Assembly: GCF_002001085.1 (NCBI RefSeq)
Contig: NZ_MUNU01000010.1
Coordinates: 1-64,000 of the forward strand
DNA: 64,000 nucleotides
Origin: Rhodanobacter sp. B05
Lineage (GTDB): Bacteria; Pseudomonadota; Gammaproteobacteria; Xanthomonadales; Rhodanobacteraceae
Direction of reading: 5' to 3'
Positions 35,541 to 44,412 of the stretch are shown here, one piece after another. Every line of letters starts with the position of its first letter. Position 1 is the first letter of the stretch. The position numbers were made by a program, and so were the translations under genes. Below the pieces are notes generated by a model. The model was not told the origin of the DNA. It saw only the letters and a program-made list of their open reading frames with translations, and searched no databases.

Positions 35541-36472
35541 CACAGCCGCCACTCGTAGAAATCGTGCACGACGGCGCGGGCGCCGAAATATTCCTTCTGT
35601 GCGACCAGGCCGGTGTTGAGTACGCGCCCCTCCTGCTCGGTCGAGATGCCGAAGCTGAAATGGCGCCGCGTCGCATACGTGTTTTCGATCAGCTCGGCCA
35701 GCAGGAAGCTGAGCGCGTCCAGCTGCCGCCCTTCCTCCGACACGGCCATGTACTGGGTATGCACGACCCTGCCGAAATCGTAGACGAGCACGGCTGCCAG
35801 CAAGTCCTCCCCGCGGCGCGCCTCATGCAGCACGATGTGTTGCGGGAAACGCGCCTGCAGCAGCCGCAACTCCGCCAGGCTGTGGGTCGGCACGACGTCG
35901 TGTTTGCGCAGCACGTCGGTGAGCAAGGTGTGGAAGCCTTCCGGGTCGACCCCGTACCGCACGCAAATGTCCGCCTTCCTCGCCTTGTCGATGGCGTGCC
36001 GGCGACCTGATGTGAAATGGAATGCCTCCTGCAACGCGATGACCGAGGAAAGATCGCGGCGCTTCAACTGCGCGCCCAGCCGATGCAAGGCATACAGATC
36101 CTCTTCGGCGGGGCAGGCATGGAACACATGCGGGATCGCCTTGTAGACGACACGTTCCACGCCCAGCGTGCGGTAGTGGCTGCCGATCTGCCCGAACACC
36201 GCCAGCGTCGATTCGGCGCGCAGCGCGTCGCCGCTGATAAGGCCGGCATAGCTGAGGCCGCCGTGGCTTGTCACCGTGCGATCCTGGATATTCGCGGGGA
36301 ACACCGCCACGACTTCGCCGCTGCGCTCGACCATCAGCGACTGATCGACGAAGCGGTCCGCGTGATAGTCCATGTAGCCGCGTCGATGCAGCAGGTTGCC
36401 GTTGCGCGAGCGCTCGACCAGCGCATCCCAGGCGTTCGCGTCGGCCTGCGCGTAGGGCCTAACCGTGAACAT
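35540..36472 (-). CDS. FemAB-like GNAT-family acyl/aminoacyl transferase
   Basis: A 310-residue protein with the double-GNAT look of the FemAB-like group: an N-terminal half with [17 protein letters not shown] and VVAVFPANI, and a C-terminal half with [29 protein letters not shown] and [16 protein letters not shown]. Members found in polysaccharide clusters are thought to acylate sugars. It may add an N-acyl or aminoacyl group to the amino sugar made by its neighbours. It overlaps the upstream gene by 14 nt and the downstream aminotransferase by one base. Confidence 0.78.
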   Translation of the reverse strand: MFTVRPYAQADANAWDALVERSRNGNLLHRRGYMDYHADRFVDQSLMVERSGEVVAVFPANIQDRTVTSHGGLSYAGLISGDALRAESTLAVFGQIGSHYRTLGVERVVYKAIPHVFHACPAEEDLYALHRLGAQLKRRDLSSVIALQEAFHFTSGRRHAIDKARKADICVRYGVDPEGFHTLLTDVLRKHDVVPTHSLAELRLLQARFPQHIVLHEARRGEDLLAAVLVYDFGRVVHTQYMAVSEEGRQLDALSFLLAELIENTYATRRHFSFGISTEQEGRVLNTGLVAQKEYFGARAVVHDFYEWRL

Positions 36473-37412
36473 CCGCACCACCATCCAGGCGGGCGTGACT
36501 GGCCTCGGCCACGCCGAATCCATCCAGCCCCATGTCGTTGCCGTTGTAGAACATCAGCAGCTTGTCGCGCTGGCGGATCAGCGCGGGATAGCAGATCACC
36601 CGCGAATCCCAGCCGCTGGCGGACAGGCCCAGGCCCAGCGCCTCGTCGCGACGCTCCCAGTGGATGCCGTCATCGCTGTACGCCACGCCGGGGAAATATT
36701 CCCCGCCGAGATTGCCGCGCGTGAAGTACATGACGTAGCTGCCGCCGAACCGGTACACGCGCGGCCGGCCGATGCGGTACTCGCTGCCGCGCGGCAGCAG
36801 GCAGACCTGGTCCTCGTGCGGGATGACCGCGAGATCGTCCGTCTCCACGTAGCGGATGTGGTAGCGCGGAAACGGCTGGCCGCCGATGCTTTCCCAGTCG
36901 TCGCCGGCGGCATACCAGATGCGCCAGCGGCCGTTTTCATGGACCACCGAGTGCACCGCGCCGATGGTGCTGCGGCCGGGCCCGCGATCGAGGATCGGCG
37001 TTTCCTGCACGCGCCGGAAATGATCGCCGCCATCGGTGGAGACGGCCAGGCCGGTGAACGCGAGAAACTTGGCCTTGGCCACGTGCTGGAAACCGACATA
37101 GAACAGGTGCAGGCCGCCCGGCGCATCGACGACGTCGCCGAGGATCACGCCGTTGTCGTCGAAGCAGCCGCCGCGCCCGATGTCGAGTACCGGCTCGCTG
37201 CTGACGCGCACGATGGACGCAGGATCATCCGCGCGCACGTCGACGTAGCCGATGCGGCTGACGCCGTCGGCGTCGCGAAAACCCGCGTAGACGCGGATGG
37301 TGTCGCCGTCGATGCGCCACGGCGTGGGTGTCAGCGCCGAATGCAGCATCCAGCCGCCCACGCCATGCCGCGCGGTATCGAACACCAATCCCTTCTTGGT
37401 CCACTCGGCCAT
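36459..37412 (-). CDS. Glycosidase-like five-bladed beta-propeller protein
   Basis: A 317-residue protein without signal peptide, built from repeats such as DTIRVYAGFRDADGVSRIGYVDV, GLHLFYVGFQ, GRWRIWYAAGDDW, GSYVMYFTRGN and DKLLMFYNGNDMG. This is the pattern of GH43/GH130-like five-bladed propellers and of the N-terminal domain of glucosamine inositolphosphorylceramide transferase-like proteins. Similar genes are common in polysaccharide loci, where they may act as cytosolic sugar phosphorylases or transferases; I cannot assign activity. It lies 7 bp after the acyltransferase stop. Confidence 0.72.
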   Translation of the reverse strand: MAEWTKKGLVFDTARHGVGGWMLHSALTPTPWRIDGDTIRVYAGFRDADGVSRIGYVDVRADDPASIVRVSSEPVLDIGRGGCFDDNGVILGDVVDAPGGLHLFYVGFQHVAKAKFLAFTGLAVSTDGGDHFRRVQETPILDRGPGRSTIGAVHSVVHENGRWRIWYAAGDDWESIGGQPFPRYHIRYVETDDLAVIPHEDQVCLLPRGSEYRIGRPRVYRFGGSYVMYFTRGNLGGEYFPGVAYSDDGIHWERRDEALGLGLSASGWDSRVICYPALIRQRDKLLMFYNGNDMGLDGFGVAEASHARLDGGADVHG

Positions 37413-37419
37413 GCGTTCT

Positions 37420-38085
37420 TCAAAGCCTCACGTCGAGGCTGGACTTGCCAGGCAGCGCCTTGGCCGGCGAGCCGACGTAGATCCGGCCCGGCTCGGTATC
37501 GCGCGTGACCAGCGCGCCGGCACCGATCACATTGTCAGGCGCGACTTTCACGTGGTCGTTGAAGGTGGAGTTGACGCCGATGAAGCTGTTCTCGCCGATC
37601 TCGCAATAACCCGAAATGACCGCGTGCGAGGCGACGAACACGTTGTCGTGCACGACCGTGCGATGCCCCACGTGGTTGCCGCTCCACAGGATGCAGTTGT
37701 TGCCGATGCGCACGAACGGCTGGATCACGTTGCCTTCGAAGATGAAGCTGTTCTCGCCCAGCTCGGCATTGCGCCACACGAAGGCACGCGTGCTGACGTA
37801 GGTGACGCAGCGGTAGCCGCGACGTTTCGCATCCAGATAGAGGCGCGTGCGCAGGCGATTGAGCTGGCTGGACGGGATGGCGACAAACACGTCGACCTCT
37901 GCCGGCGGGTAATGCGCTTCCAGCGTCTCCCAGGCCACTACGGGGCGACCTGCCAGCGTCGATTGCGAGAGGTATTCGCCTTCGACGCTGAAGGCGACCA
38001 CGTCGCGGTCGCTGTCGTGTTCGAAGTATTCGCACGCGATCTGCGCGAACTCGCCCGCGCCGATCAGGACTAGCGGCCTAGGCAT
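37420..38085 (-). CDS. Sugar N-acyltransferase with PglD-like domain and hexapeptide repeats
   Basis: A 221-residue trimeric-type acetyltransferase. About 1-80 form a PglD/NeuD Rossmann-like domain (LVLIGAGEFAQIACEYF). The C-terminal part is a left-handed beta-helix with hexapeptide repeats (NSFIFEGNVIQPFVRIGNNCILWSGNHVG, split in the sequence by I/V every sixth residue) and a catalytic-type His in NHVGHRTVV. It would N-acetylate the 3- or 4-amino group produced by the aminotransferase. It overlaps the FdtA-like gene by 16 nt. Confidence 0.87.
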   Translation of the reverse strand: MPRPLVLIGAGEFAQIACEYFEHDSDRDVVAFSVEGEYLSQSTLAGRPVVAWETLEAHYPPAEVDVFVAIPSSQLNRLRTRLYLDAKRRGYRCVTYVSTRAFVWRNAELGENSFIFEGNVIQPFVRIGNNCILWSGNHVGHRTVVHDNVFVASHAVISGYCEIGENSFIGVNSTFNDHVKVAPDNVIGAGALVTRDTEPGRIYVGSPAKALPGKSSLDVRL

Positions 38086-38507
38086 GCTGCCATGTCCTCG
38101 GGATACACGGAGCCTGCGACCTCGCGCAGGAAATCGTCGTAGTCGGTGATGTAGTCGCTGCGGTCGTACAGCTGATCGGCCAGCACCATCAGCACGCAGT
38201 CTTCGCTGAAGTCGTACAGCTCGCGCCACACCATGCGGCCGAGCAGCAGGCCCTGCGAGGGATTGTCGAGCACGACTTCCACCGGGCCACTGCCGTCATC
38301 CAGCAGGAAGGTGACCGAACCACGCACCGCCACCGCCAGTTGATGCAGATAGCGATGCGCATGCCGGCCCCGATGCACGGCGTCCTTAGTGCCGAAGATG
38401 TAGTACACGCGGCGAATCACGAACGGTACGTTGCGCTCCTCTTCCAGGGCGACGAGCATGCCGGCGGCGTCGCCATGCTGCTGCAGCTGGATTCGCTCGA
38501 TTTCCAT
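38070..38507 (-). CDS. FdtA/QdtA-type dTDP-4-oxo-6-deoxyglucose 3,4-ketoisomerase (cupin)
   Basis: A 145-residue cupin. The family pattern is present: GMLVALEEERNVPFVIRRVYYIFGT, RGRHAHRYLHQLAVAVRGSVTFLLDDG with the catalytic histidines, then LLLGRMVWRELYDFSEDCVLMVLADQLYD and the C-terminal DYITDYDDFL. It moves the keto group from C4 to C3 so that the next enzyme can transaminate at C3. FdtA (galacto) and QdtA (gluco) products cannot be told apart here. I prefer the ATG at 38507; a GTG at 38519 is possible. First gene of the operon, about 45 nt after promoter copy C. Confidence 0.88.
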   Translation of the reverse strand: MEIERIQLQQHGDAAGMLVALEEERNVPFVIRRVYYIFGTKDAVHRGRHAHRYLHQLAVAVRGSVTFLLDDGSGPVEVVLDNPSQGLLLGRMVWRELYDFSEDCVLMVLADQLYDRSDYITDYDDFLREVAGSVYPEDMAACLGR

Positions 38508-38551
38508 GTTCTTGGCCACGCCGTGGGCTTTGAGATGACCGACCTGTTTAC

Positions 38552-38581
38552 CTGAGTGCCGAACGGCCCGCGAAAGGTTGC
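38552..38581 (-). promoter_or_regulatory. Shared ECF-type promoter element, copy C (polysaccharide operon)
   Basis: Minus strand: GCAACC (38581-38576), 16 nt, GCACTCAG (38559-38552), pointing at the FdtA-like gene. The segment GCAACCTTTCGCGG is identical to copy D for 14 bases, so C and D together form an inverted repeat across the divergent gap. Confidence 0.78.
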
Positions 38582-38673
38582 TTCGCCATCGGCGGTGTCA
38601 ACGCAGCAACTTCGCTTCGGATTGGTGGCCGTGCGGGAATGAGGAGCGGCCTGCATGGCCACTATTGCCGGAT

Positions 38674-38703
38674 GCAACCTTTCGCGGCTCAACCGGCACC
38701 CAG
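38674..38703 (+). promoter_or_regulatory. Shared ECF-type promoter element, copy D (cytochrome operon)
   Basis: Plus strand: GCAACC (38674-38679), 16 nt, GCACCCAG (38696-38703), about 85 nt before the decahaem cytochrome start. Beyond the two boxes it also shares CGGCAC and TA-rich bases with copy C, so the two promoters look like recent relatives. Confidence 0.78.
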
Positions 38704-38787
38704 TTACACCAGGCTCTCTACAGCACCGCACGCACGGGCCTCGCTGGGCATGAAGCAAACCATGGGCGATGCATGGAGATCGGCTGG

Positions 38788-39969
38788 ATGGCGGCAACAC
38801 CCAAAGGCAGTTTGGTGAGGATGAGGACTCGTCGGGCGACGGGTGTCATGGCGCTGTCGCTGGCGGCGCTGCTGGCCGTGACGGGTGGCCTGGGCGGCGT
38901 GTTGCTGTGGTCGCCCGGTGCGCACGCGCAGCAGAGTGCCGGCGACAGTGCGGACACATCGCACCAGCCGTCCAGCCGCCTGAGCGAAAGCGACATCGCA
39001 CGCATGCTGCCATCCACCGACATGGGCGCCGGCGCATCGATGCATCACGACATGCACGCGCACGCATTCGACGACGGCCCCGCCACGCCGTTCGACGCGG
39101 CCTCGATCCCGCCGAACCCGCTGGCACCGAGCGCGGACGCGATCGGCGCGAAGAGCTGTGTCGCCTGCCACGCGCTGGAAGGCATCCAGGCCTCGCACAG
39201 CCTGCACGTAGCCTCGTTCCGCGCGGGCAGCGCCCGCTCCGGGCCACAGGCCGCCTGCGAGTCCTGTCATGGCCCTGGCTCGGAGCATGCGAAGAACCCC
39301 GCCGCGCCCGGCCTGATCATCGCCTACACGCACGATGCGAAGACCCCGATCGAAACCCAGACACGTACCTGCCTGAGCTGCCACGTCGGCGGCGCGCGCC
39401 AGCACTGGATCGGCTCGGTGCACCAGGAGCGCGGGCTGTCCTGCACCGACTGCCACAACCCGATGACACGGCAGTCGGCCGAAGGCGTGCTGGCGAACGA
39501 CTCCATCAACCAGGTGTGCGCAAGCTGCCATCAGGACGTTCGCGCCCAGTTCAACCGCCGCTCGCACATGCCGCTGCCGGAAGGACAGATTTCCTGCGTC
39601 GACTGCCACAACCCGCACGGCAGCATCACCGCGCCGCTGCTGAAGACCGACACCGTCAACGAGACCTGCACCACCTGCCACGCCGAGAAACGCGGTCCAT
39701 TCCTGTTCGAACACGCGCCGGTCGGCGAGAACTGCCTCAACTGTCACGCCCCGCACGGCTCGAACCAGGAAAGCCTGCTGGTGCTGCCGGTACCGATGTT
39801 GTGCCAGCAGTGCCACACCAACAGCGACCACCCGAACGATCTGCTGACGCGTCAGAACCTGCGCAACGGGCTGGCGCCGGACGAGCGCGTGATGGGGCGC
39901 AGCTGCCTGAGCTGCCACAGCAATATCCACGGCTCGAACAACCCCAGCGGTGCCAAGTTCCACCAGTGA
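38788..39969 (+). CDS. Decahaem c-type cytochrome (DmsE/MtrA-like)
   Basis: A 393-residue exported cytochrome with exactly ten CXXCH haem-binding motifs (CVACH, CESCH, CLSCH, CTDCH, CASCH, CVDCH, CTTCH, CLNCH, CQQCH, CLSCH) spread from about residue 120 to 385. The spacing matches the DmsE/MtrA/PioA family, which passes electrons through an outer-membrane barrel. The signal segment is VMALSLAALLAVTGGLGGVLL, cleavage near AHAQQ. I chose ATG 38788 (GGAG 9 nt upstream); 38773 and 38821 are alternatives. Followed 23 nt later by the matching barrel. Confidence 0.93.
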   Translation: MAATPKGSLVRMRTRRATGVMALSLAALLAVTGGLGGVLLWSPGAHAQQSAGDSADTSHQPSSRLSESDIARMLPSTDMGAGASMHHDMHAHAFDDGPATPFDAASIPPNPLAPSADAIGAKSCVACHALEGIQASHSLHVASFRAGSARSGPQAACESCHGPGSEHAKNPAAPGLIIAYTHDAKTPIETQTRTCLSCHVGGARQHWIGSVHQERGLSCTDCHNPMTRQSAEGVLANDSINQVCASCHQDVRAQFNRRSHMPLPEGQISCVDCHNPHGSITAPLLKTDTVNETCTTCHAEKRGPFLFEHAPVGENCLNCHAPHGSNQESLLVLPVPMLCQQCHTNSDHPNDLLTRQNLRNGLAPDERVMGRSCLSCHSNIHGSNNPSGAKFHQ

Positions 39970-39992
39970 ACGAATCAGGCGAAGGCCGAGCG

Positions 39993-42623
39993 ATGCTGAA
40001 GCGTAAACCTCTGACTGCGCTGCTGGGCCTGGCACTTGGCGTGGTCGGCCCCTTGCCGTTGCTGGCGCAGAGCGATGCCAGCGACAGCCAGCGCGTGGGC
40101 AATATCCAGTTCGGCAACAGTCTCGACCCCACCGGCTGGGGCGTGTTCGCCACGCCCGATCCGGCCGGCATGTCCTGGCTGCATGCCGGCCAGCTGCGCA
40201 CACCGACCGGCATGCTCTATCCCTACCCTCACCAGATACCCGACGCGGCCCCGCTCGGCGCGGGCGACTGGACTTATACGGGGCTGGCCGAGTTCGGCTA
40301 TCTCCACCTCAGCGGCGATCGCAACGACGAATTCCTCCGCATGTATTCGGGCTGGAACAACGGTGCCGCGCTGGGCATGCTCGCGCTCTCCGCGCAGAAC
40401 CGCACGACCGGCCAGTACGTGGATTTCCGCGGCAGCCGGATCAGCAGTCAGGACCAGTACTACCGCCTGCGCGCCGGTCGTTACGGCGATTACCACATCG
40501 AGGCGTTCTATCGCGATATCCCGCACACCCTGAGCACCACGGCCTATCCGCTGTGGAATGGCGTGGGTTCGACCGACCTGACCCTGCCGAACGGTCTTGC
40601 CACCGGCAGCACGCCGGCCCAGGTGCAGGCCGCGGAAGCGAACCGGCCACGTCGAACCTTGTCGGTGACGCGCCAGAGCGAGGGCGTCAGCTGGGAGGGT
40701 GCGCTGACCCGGAACTGGATCGGTTACGCCGGCGTGACCAACGAGAAACGCACCGGCGACCGCGACTGGGGCGGCCCGATGTACCTGACCTATTTCTTCG
40801 TGGCTCCAGGCCCCGGCGGCCCGGGCACGCCGAGCATCCCGGGCACGTTCGGCGGCCAGTACGACACGGTGCGGCCGGTCGACTTCACCACCACCGACGT
40901 CAACCTCGGCCTGCGCAACAAGGGCGGTGCCTCGGGCTGGCTGCTCAACTTCACCCTGACTGGCTCGTTCTTCCGCGACCACAAGAGCACGCTGGACTAC
41001 GCCGTGCCTTTTGCCGTGGCGCCGGGCTCCACTTCCGTGGTCACCGGCGGCACCTGGTCGCTGGAGCCGGACAACAATTACTACAACGTGCGGCTGGAGG
41101 CCTCGCATCCGCTGAAGTTCTGGCGCGGCCAGCTCTCTGTTTCGGCAGCCTACAGCAGCATGCGGCAGAACGATGCACTGCAGGCGCCGCTCAACCCGTT
41201 GTATTGCCCGAGCGGGCAGTTCCTCGGCACGACCGGTATTGCCTGCGCGGACTGGAACACCACGGCCGCGCTGTCGCGGCAGGACGGCGATGCGCGCATC
41301 GATAGCGGCCTGCTGAACCTGCGCGTGGATTTCCGGCCCACCGCGAAGCTCAGCTGGCACGCCAACCTGCGTCAACGCGACGAAAACAACATGACGCGCT
41401 ACACCATGTACAACCCGTTGACCGGACAGTACGGCTATGTGCCCGAGAACGGTGCGGAGCCGATCGTCACCGGCGGCACCGAGTTGTTCCAACCAGGCAG
41501 CCCGCTGTACCAGTCGAACTTCGCGCAGATAAGCAACATCCCCTTCAGCTACGACGACCGCAAGACGGAACTGGGCGGCAGCTACCGGATCAACCGGAAC
41601 AACACGCTGAGCGCAAGCTACCTGCTCGACCATCAGACACCACATCCGCGCGAACGCACCTATATCAACGACCAGCACGTCAAGCTGGGCTGGGACACCC
41701 GATCGCTCGGCAACGCCACCCTGCGTCTCAGCTACGAATACCAGAAGCGCAGTGGCGGCCCCTACAACCCCGACCCGTATCTCGCCGCGTATTCGCCATC
41801 GATGCCGGGATACCTGCTGCCCGCGGTTGGCTATACCGCGTTCACCGTCGCCCAAATGTACAAGTACGACATGAGCAACCTCGAGGCGAGCAAGCTCAAG
41901 GCGATCCTGACCAAGCCGCTGGGTACCACGGCCACCTTCACCGCCACGCTGTATGGCAACCGCCTTCGTTATGGAGCGGATATCGGACGGCAGTCCTACG
42001 ACACGACCGGCGCCGACGTTGCCTGGGACTGGGAGCCGACGGCGGCGACGTCGATGAGTGTCCATGCAGGCATCGAATCGAGCCGGCTCAAGCAGGGCAA
42101 CGTCAATGACAACGAGGCGCTGACCTTCTCCTCGCCGGACCAGGCCGACATGCAATTCGGCGGCCCGTTTTTCCCGTATGCGAATTTCTGGACGGCGACC
42201 GACAACGAGCGCGACGTCGACGCCGGCGCACATTTCAACCACGTCTTCTCGCCGCGCGTCCGGCTCGATCTCAGCTACGACTACACCTACTCGCGCGGCC
42301 TCAACAGCTACGACTACGCCAGCCTGGCGGCGATTTCCACGGTGTACCGATCGATCCTGACCGCGGCGACTATCGGCAACAGTTTCCCCGCCAATGTCTA
42401 TCGCATGCAGACGCTCACCGCCAATCTGAATCTGGCGCTGAACCGGAGAGTGGGCATGCGCCTGTATGGGAAATACGAGTTCGGCAACCACGCCGACTGG
42501 AACTACGCCGGCTTCAACACGCCTGCCGACCTCATCGTGGGCAACCGCGTGTTCACCGAACTGGGGCCACAGCCGCACTGGCATGCCTTGCTGGTGGGTG
42601 CCTTCGTGACCGTGAAGCTCTGA
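39993..42623 (+). CDS. MtrB/PioB-family outer-membrane beta-barrel
   Basis: An 876-residue porin-like sheath for the decahaem cytochrome. Signal peptide [20 protein letters not shown], then [20 protein letters not shown] and many alternating amphipathic strands with aromatic girdles ([21 protein letters not shown] is a family hallmark). It ends [12 protein letters not shown]. No N-terminal CXXC like that of Shewanella MtrB was seen, so it is closer to the PioB/MtoB side. With its partner it would let electrons cross the outer membrane, either out to a mineral or in from Fe(II). Confidence 0.92.
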   Translation: MLKRKPLTALLGLALGVVGPLPLLAQSDASDSQRVGNIQFGNSLDPTGWGVFATPDPAGMSWLHAGQLRTPTGMLYPYPHQIPDAAPLGAGDWTYTGLAEFGYLHLSGDRNDEFLRMYSGWNNGAALGMLALSAQNRTTGQYVDFRGSRISSQDQYYRLRAGRYGDYHIEAFYRDIPHTLSTTAYPLWNGVGSTDLTLPNGLATGSTPAQVQAAEANRPRRTLSVTRQSEGVSWEGALTRNWIGYAGVTNEKRTGDRDWGGPMYLTYFFVAPGPGGPGTPSIPGTFGGQYDTVRPVDFTTTDVNLGLRNKGGASGWLLNFTLTGSFFRDHKSTLDYAVPFAVAPGSTSVVTGGTWSLEPDNNYYNVRLEASHPLKFWRGQLSVSAAYSSMRQNDALQAPLNPLYCPSGQFLGTTGIACADWNTTAALSRQDGDARIDSGLLNLRVDFRPTAKLSWHANLRQRDENNMTRYTMYNPLTGQYGYVPENGAEPIVTGGTELFQPGSPLYQSNFAQISNIPFSYDDRKTELGGSYRINRNNTLSASYLLDHQTPHPRERTYINDQHVKLGWDTRSLGNATLRLSYEYQKRSGGPYNPDPYLAAYSPSMPGYLLPAVGYTAFTVAQMYKYDMSNLEASKLKAILTKPLGTTATFTATLYGNRLRYGADIGRQSYDTTGADVAWDWEPTAATSMSVHAGIESSRLKQGNVNDNEALTFSSPDQADMQFGGPFFPYANFWTATDNERDVDAGAHFNHVFSPRVRLDLSYDYTYSRGLNSYDYASLAAISTVYRSILTAATIGNSFPANVYRMQTLTANLNLALNRRVGMRLYGKYEFGNHADWNYAGFNTPADLIVGNRVFTELGPQPHWHALLVGAFVTVKL

Positions 42624-42637
42624 GGGGGAACGCCGCC

Positions 42638-43348
42638 ATGTCTTCCATGCACCGTGTTCTCTCTCTGGCAGCGGCCGCCGTGATCCTGTCGATGCCGGTG
42701 TTTTCCACCGCGGCGTCCGATGCTGCCGCCACGCCCAGGCCAGCAGCATGGACCGACCTGCGCCAGCAGCAGCCGATCACCGGCGATGCTCAAGCCGGCC
42801 TCGCAAAATCAGCCGTATGCGCGGCCTGCCACGGGCCGCAGGGCTTGGCTATCGCGCCGAATTTCCCGAACCTGGCCGGACAGTCGGCGACCTATCTCTA
42901 TGTGCAATTGAAGACCCTCAAGAATGGCCAGCGCAGCGACCCGATCATGGGCGGTCAGGCCGCCGCATTGAGCGATGCAGACATGCGAAACCTGGCCGCG
43001 TATTACTCCTCGCTGCCGCCAAAGCCGAGTGGCCACGCCGACGCCGTCTCACGTGGAGAACAGATCTTCCTCAACGGCGACCCGACCCGTGGCGTGCCGC
43101 CCTGCCAGGGTTGCCACGGCCCGACCGGGCAGGGCCCACGCGTTTACTCTAGCGATGCACCGAAGCCACCCTGGTCGACTTTCCCGCGACTGCACGGACA
43201 ATCGGCGCTCTACGTAACCAAGGCGCTGGGCGATTTCAGCAGCGGTGCGCGCAGCGGCACCAGCAACGCGCTGATCATGCACGGCGTGGCGCAGACGCTC
43301 GGCGATGCGGATATACAGGCACTGTCGACCTACATCGCAACGCAGTGA
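42638..43348 (+). CDS. Dihaem cytochrome c4-like protein
   Basis: A 236-residue periplasmic cytochrome with a signal peptide ([20 protein letters not shown]) and two CXXCH sites ([11 protein letters not shown] and [11 protein letters not shown]) in two homologous domains, each followed by distal Met ligand segments such as DPIMGGQ and ALIMHG. This is the cytochrome c4 / class I dihaem layout. It probably shuttles electrons between the inner-membrane chain and the decahaem conduit. Only 14 bp separate it from the barrel gene. Confidence 0.9.
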   Translation: MSSMHRVLSLAAAAVILSMPVFSTAASDAAATPRPAAWTDLRQQQPITGDAQAGLAKSAVCAACHGPQGLAIAPNFPNLAGQSATYLYVQLKTLKNGQRSDPIMGGQAAALSDADMRNLAAYYSSLPPKPSGHADAVSRGEQIFLNGDPTRGVPPCQGCHGPTGQGPRVYSSDAPKPPWSTFPRLHGQSALYVTKALGDFSSGARSGTSNALIMHGVAQTLGDADIQALSTYIATQ

Positions 43349-43475
43349 GCAGGCAATGTTTCCAGAGCCGGCAGCGTGCCCAGGATGGAGAGCCCTCCGG
43401 CTGGCCCGGCTACACTCCACGCTATTCTGTCCGCTCCCACGGCGCGGTTTTGAACGTCATAAACAGGTAGGCGCC

Positions 43476-44336
43476 ATGGCTGAGCATCACCCACTCCGGG
43501 GCAAAGTCAGGCTGCACCACTGTGCCCCTGGCATCCGGGGGGCTGCTGTCGCCAGCATCCGCCATGGCCTCATGTCATTGGCCATGGCGGCATGTCTTTC
43601 CATGCCGCTGCATGCTCAATCAACCAGCTTCAACGGCACCGTGGCACTCAGCTCGCAGTTGGTTGACCGGGGCCAGGCGATTACTGGCGACACACCCATC
43701 TTGCAGGGAGCCGCCTCCTGGACCTTTCCGACCGAGGACACTGCATCCCAGACCCTTCCATCAGGTTGGTCGCTGGGCCTGTCGGGAAGTACGGAAGTGC
43801 GTTCGCCAAGCCGCCTGGTGGAAGCCCTGGTCCAGGCATCCCGCTATTGGTCTCTTTCAAGCGACTGGCAGATGCAGGTGAGCCTGCTCTACTACCGATA
43901 TCCCGGCAGCAACGGCAGCTCAAGAACCTTTGATCGAGCCGAAGCGGGGGTCAACTGGAGCTACCGGGATGTGCTGACTTTCGGCCTGTCGGCCATCCAC
44001 GTCATCGGCGCCAAGACCCAACAGCCGCGTGGTGCTGCCGACATCAATCTCCATTGGCCATTGACGCGGCACTTCTCCCTTTCCGCCGGTGCGGGCATCA
44101 CCCAATCCCTCACGGCTCCCTATAGCCCCTACCATCATGTTTACACCGACTCCTACACCGACCACACCGGCTCCGCCCGCGCAAATCACTACAGCTACGG
44201 CCACGCGGGGCTATTGTGGAATAGTGGACCCTGGCAGATGGAACTCGACCGGATCGTGGCAGCGCCGGAAACACAGCAGCAATGGGCCAATCTGGATACC
44301 TCATCCTGGGTCGCCACGATTTCGTGGTCTTTTTGA
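43476..44336 (+). CDS. Putative outer-membrane protein (TorF/Gcw_chp-like porin)
   Basis: A 286-residue protein with an N-terminal extension, a signal-like stretch (LMSLAMAACLSMPLHAQ) and a series of beta-strands (VALSSQLVDRGQAITGD, WSLGLSGSTEVRSP, MQVSLLYYRYPG, ending ATISWSF with terminal Phe). The opening strand SSQLVDRG with later aromatic pairs resembles the TorF/TIGR02001 family of putative porins. The start at 43476 has AGGTAGG upstream; an internal ATG at 43572 would begin right at the signal core. Probably the last gene of the cytochrome operon; a 127-bp gap without recognisable sites precedes it. Confidence 0.65.
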   Translation: MAEHHPLRGKVRLHHCAPGIRGAAVASIRHGLMSLAMAACLSMPLHAQSTSFNGTVALSSQLVDRGQAITGDTPILQGAASWTFPTEDTASQTLPSGWSLGLSGSTEVRSPSRLVEALVQASRYWSLSSDWQMQVSLLYYRYPGSNGSSRTFDRAEAGVNWSYRDVLTFGLSAIHVIGAKTQQPRGAADINLHWPLTRHFSLSAGAGITQSLTAPYSPYHHVYTDSYTDHTGSARANHYSYGHAGLLWNSGPWQMELDRIVAAPETQQQWANLDTSSWVATISWSF

Positions 44337-44343
44337 GCCACAG

Positions 44344-44373
44344 GCAACCTTTTGGGGTTGATACAGTACTTAC
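44344..44373 (+). promoter_or_regulatory. Shared ECF-type promoter element, copy E (ECF sigma gene, autoregulation)
   Basis: Plus strand: GCAACC (44344-44349), 16 nt, GTACTTAC (44366-44373), 39 nt before the sigma factor ATG. Because it stands directly before an ECF sigma gene, as autoregulated ECF promoters do, it is the best clue to which factor reads the element. Confidence 0.78.
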
Positions 44374-44412
44374 GTAGCGAACCCACCGCAGTCCGATCAC
44401 TTCCACCGAGCC

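Noticed and set aside
38552-38703. Phase-variation (invertible) element suggested by the 13-14 bp inverted arms
   Set aside because: No recombinase is nearby, and each arm is better explained as a promoter box because four further copies occur elsewhere in fixed orientation to genes.
39975-42749. 924-codon minus-strand frame opposite the MtrB/PioB gene
   Set aside because: Antisense shadow in GC-rich DNA; the + strand encodes a family protein with signal peptide and partner cytochrome.
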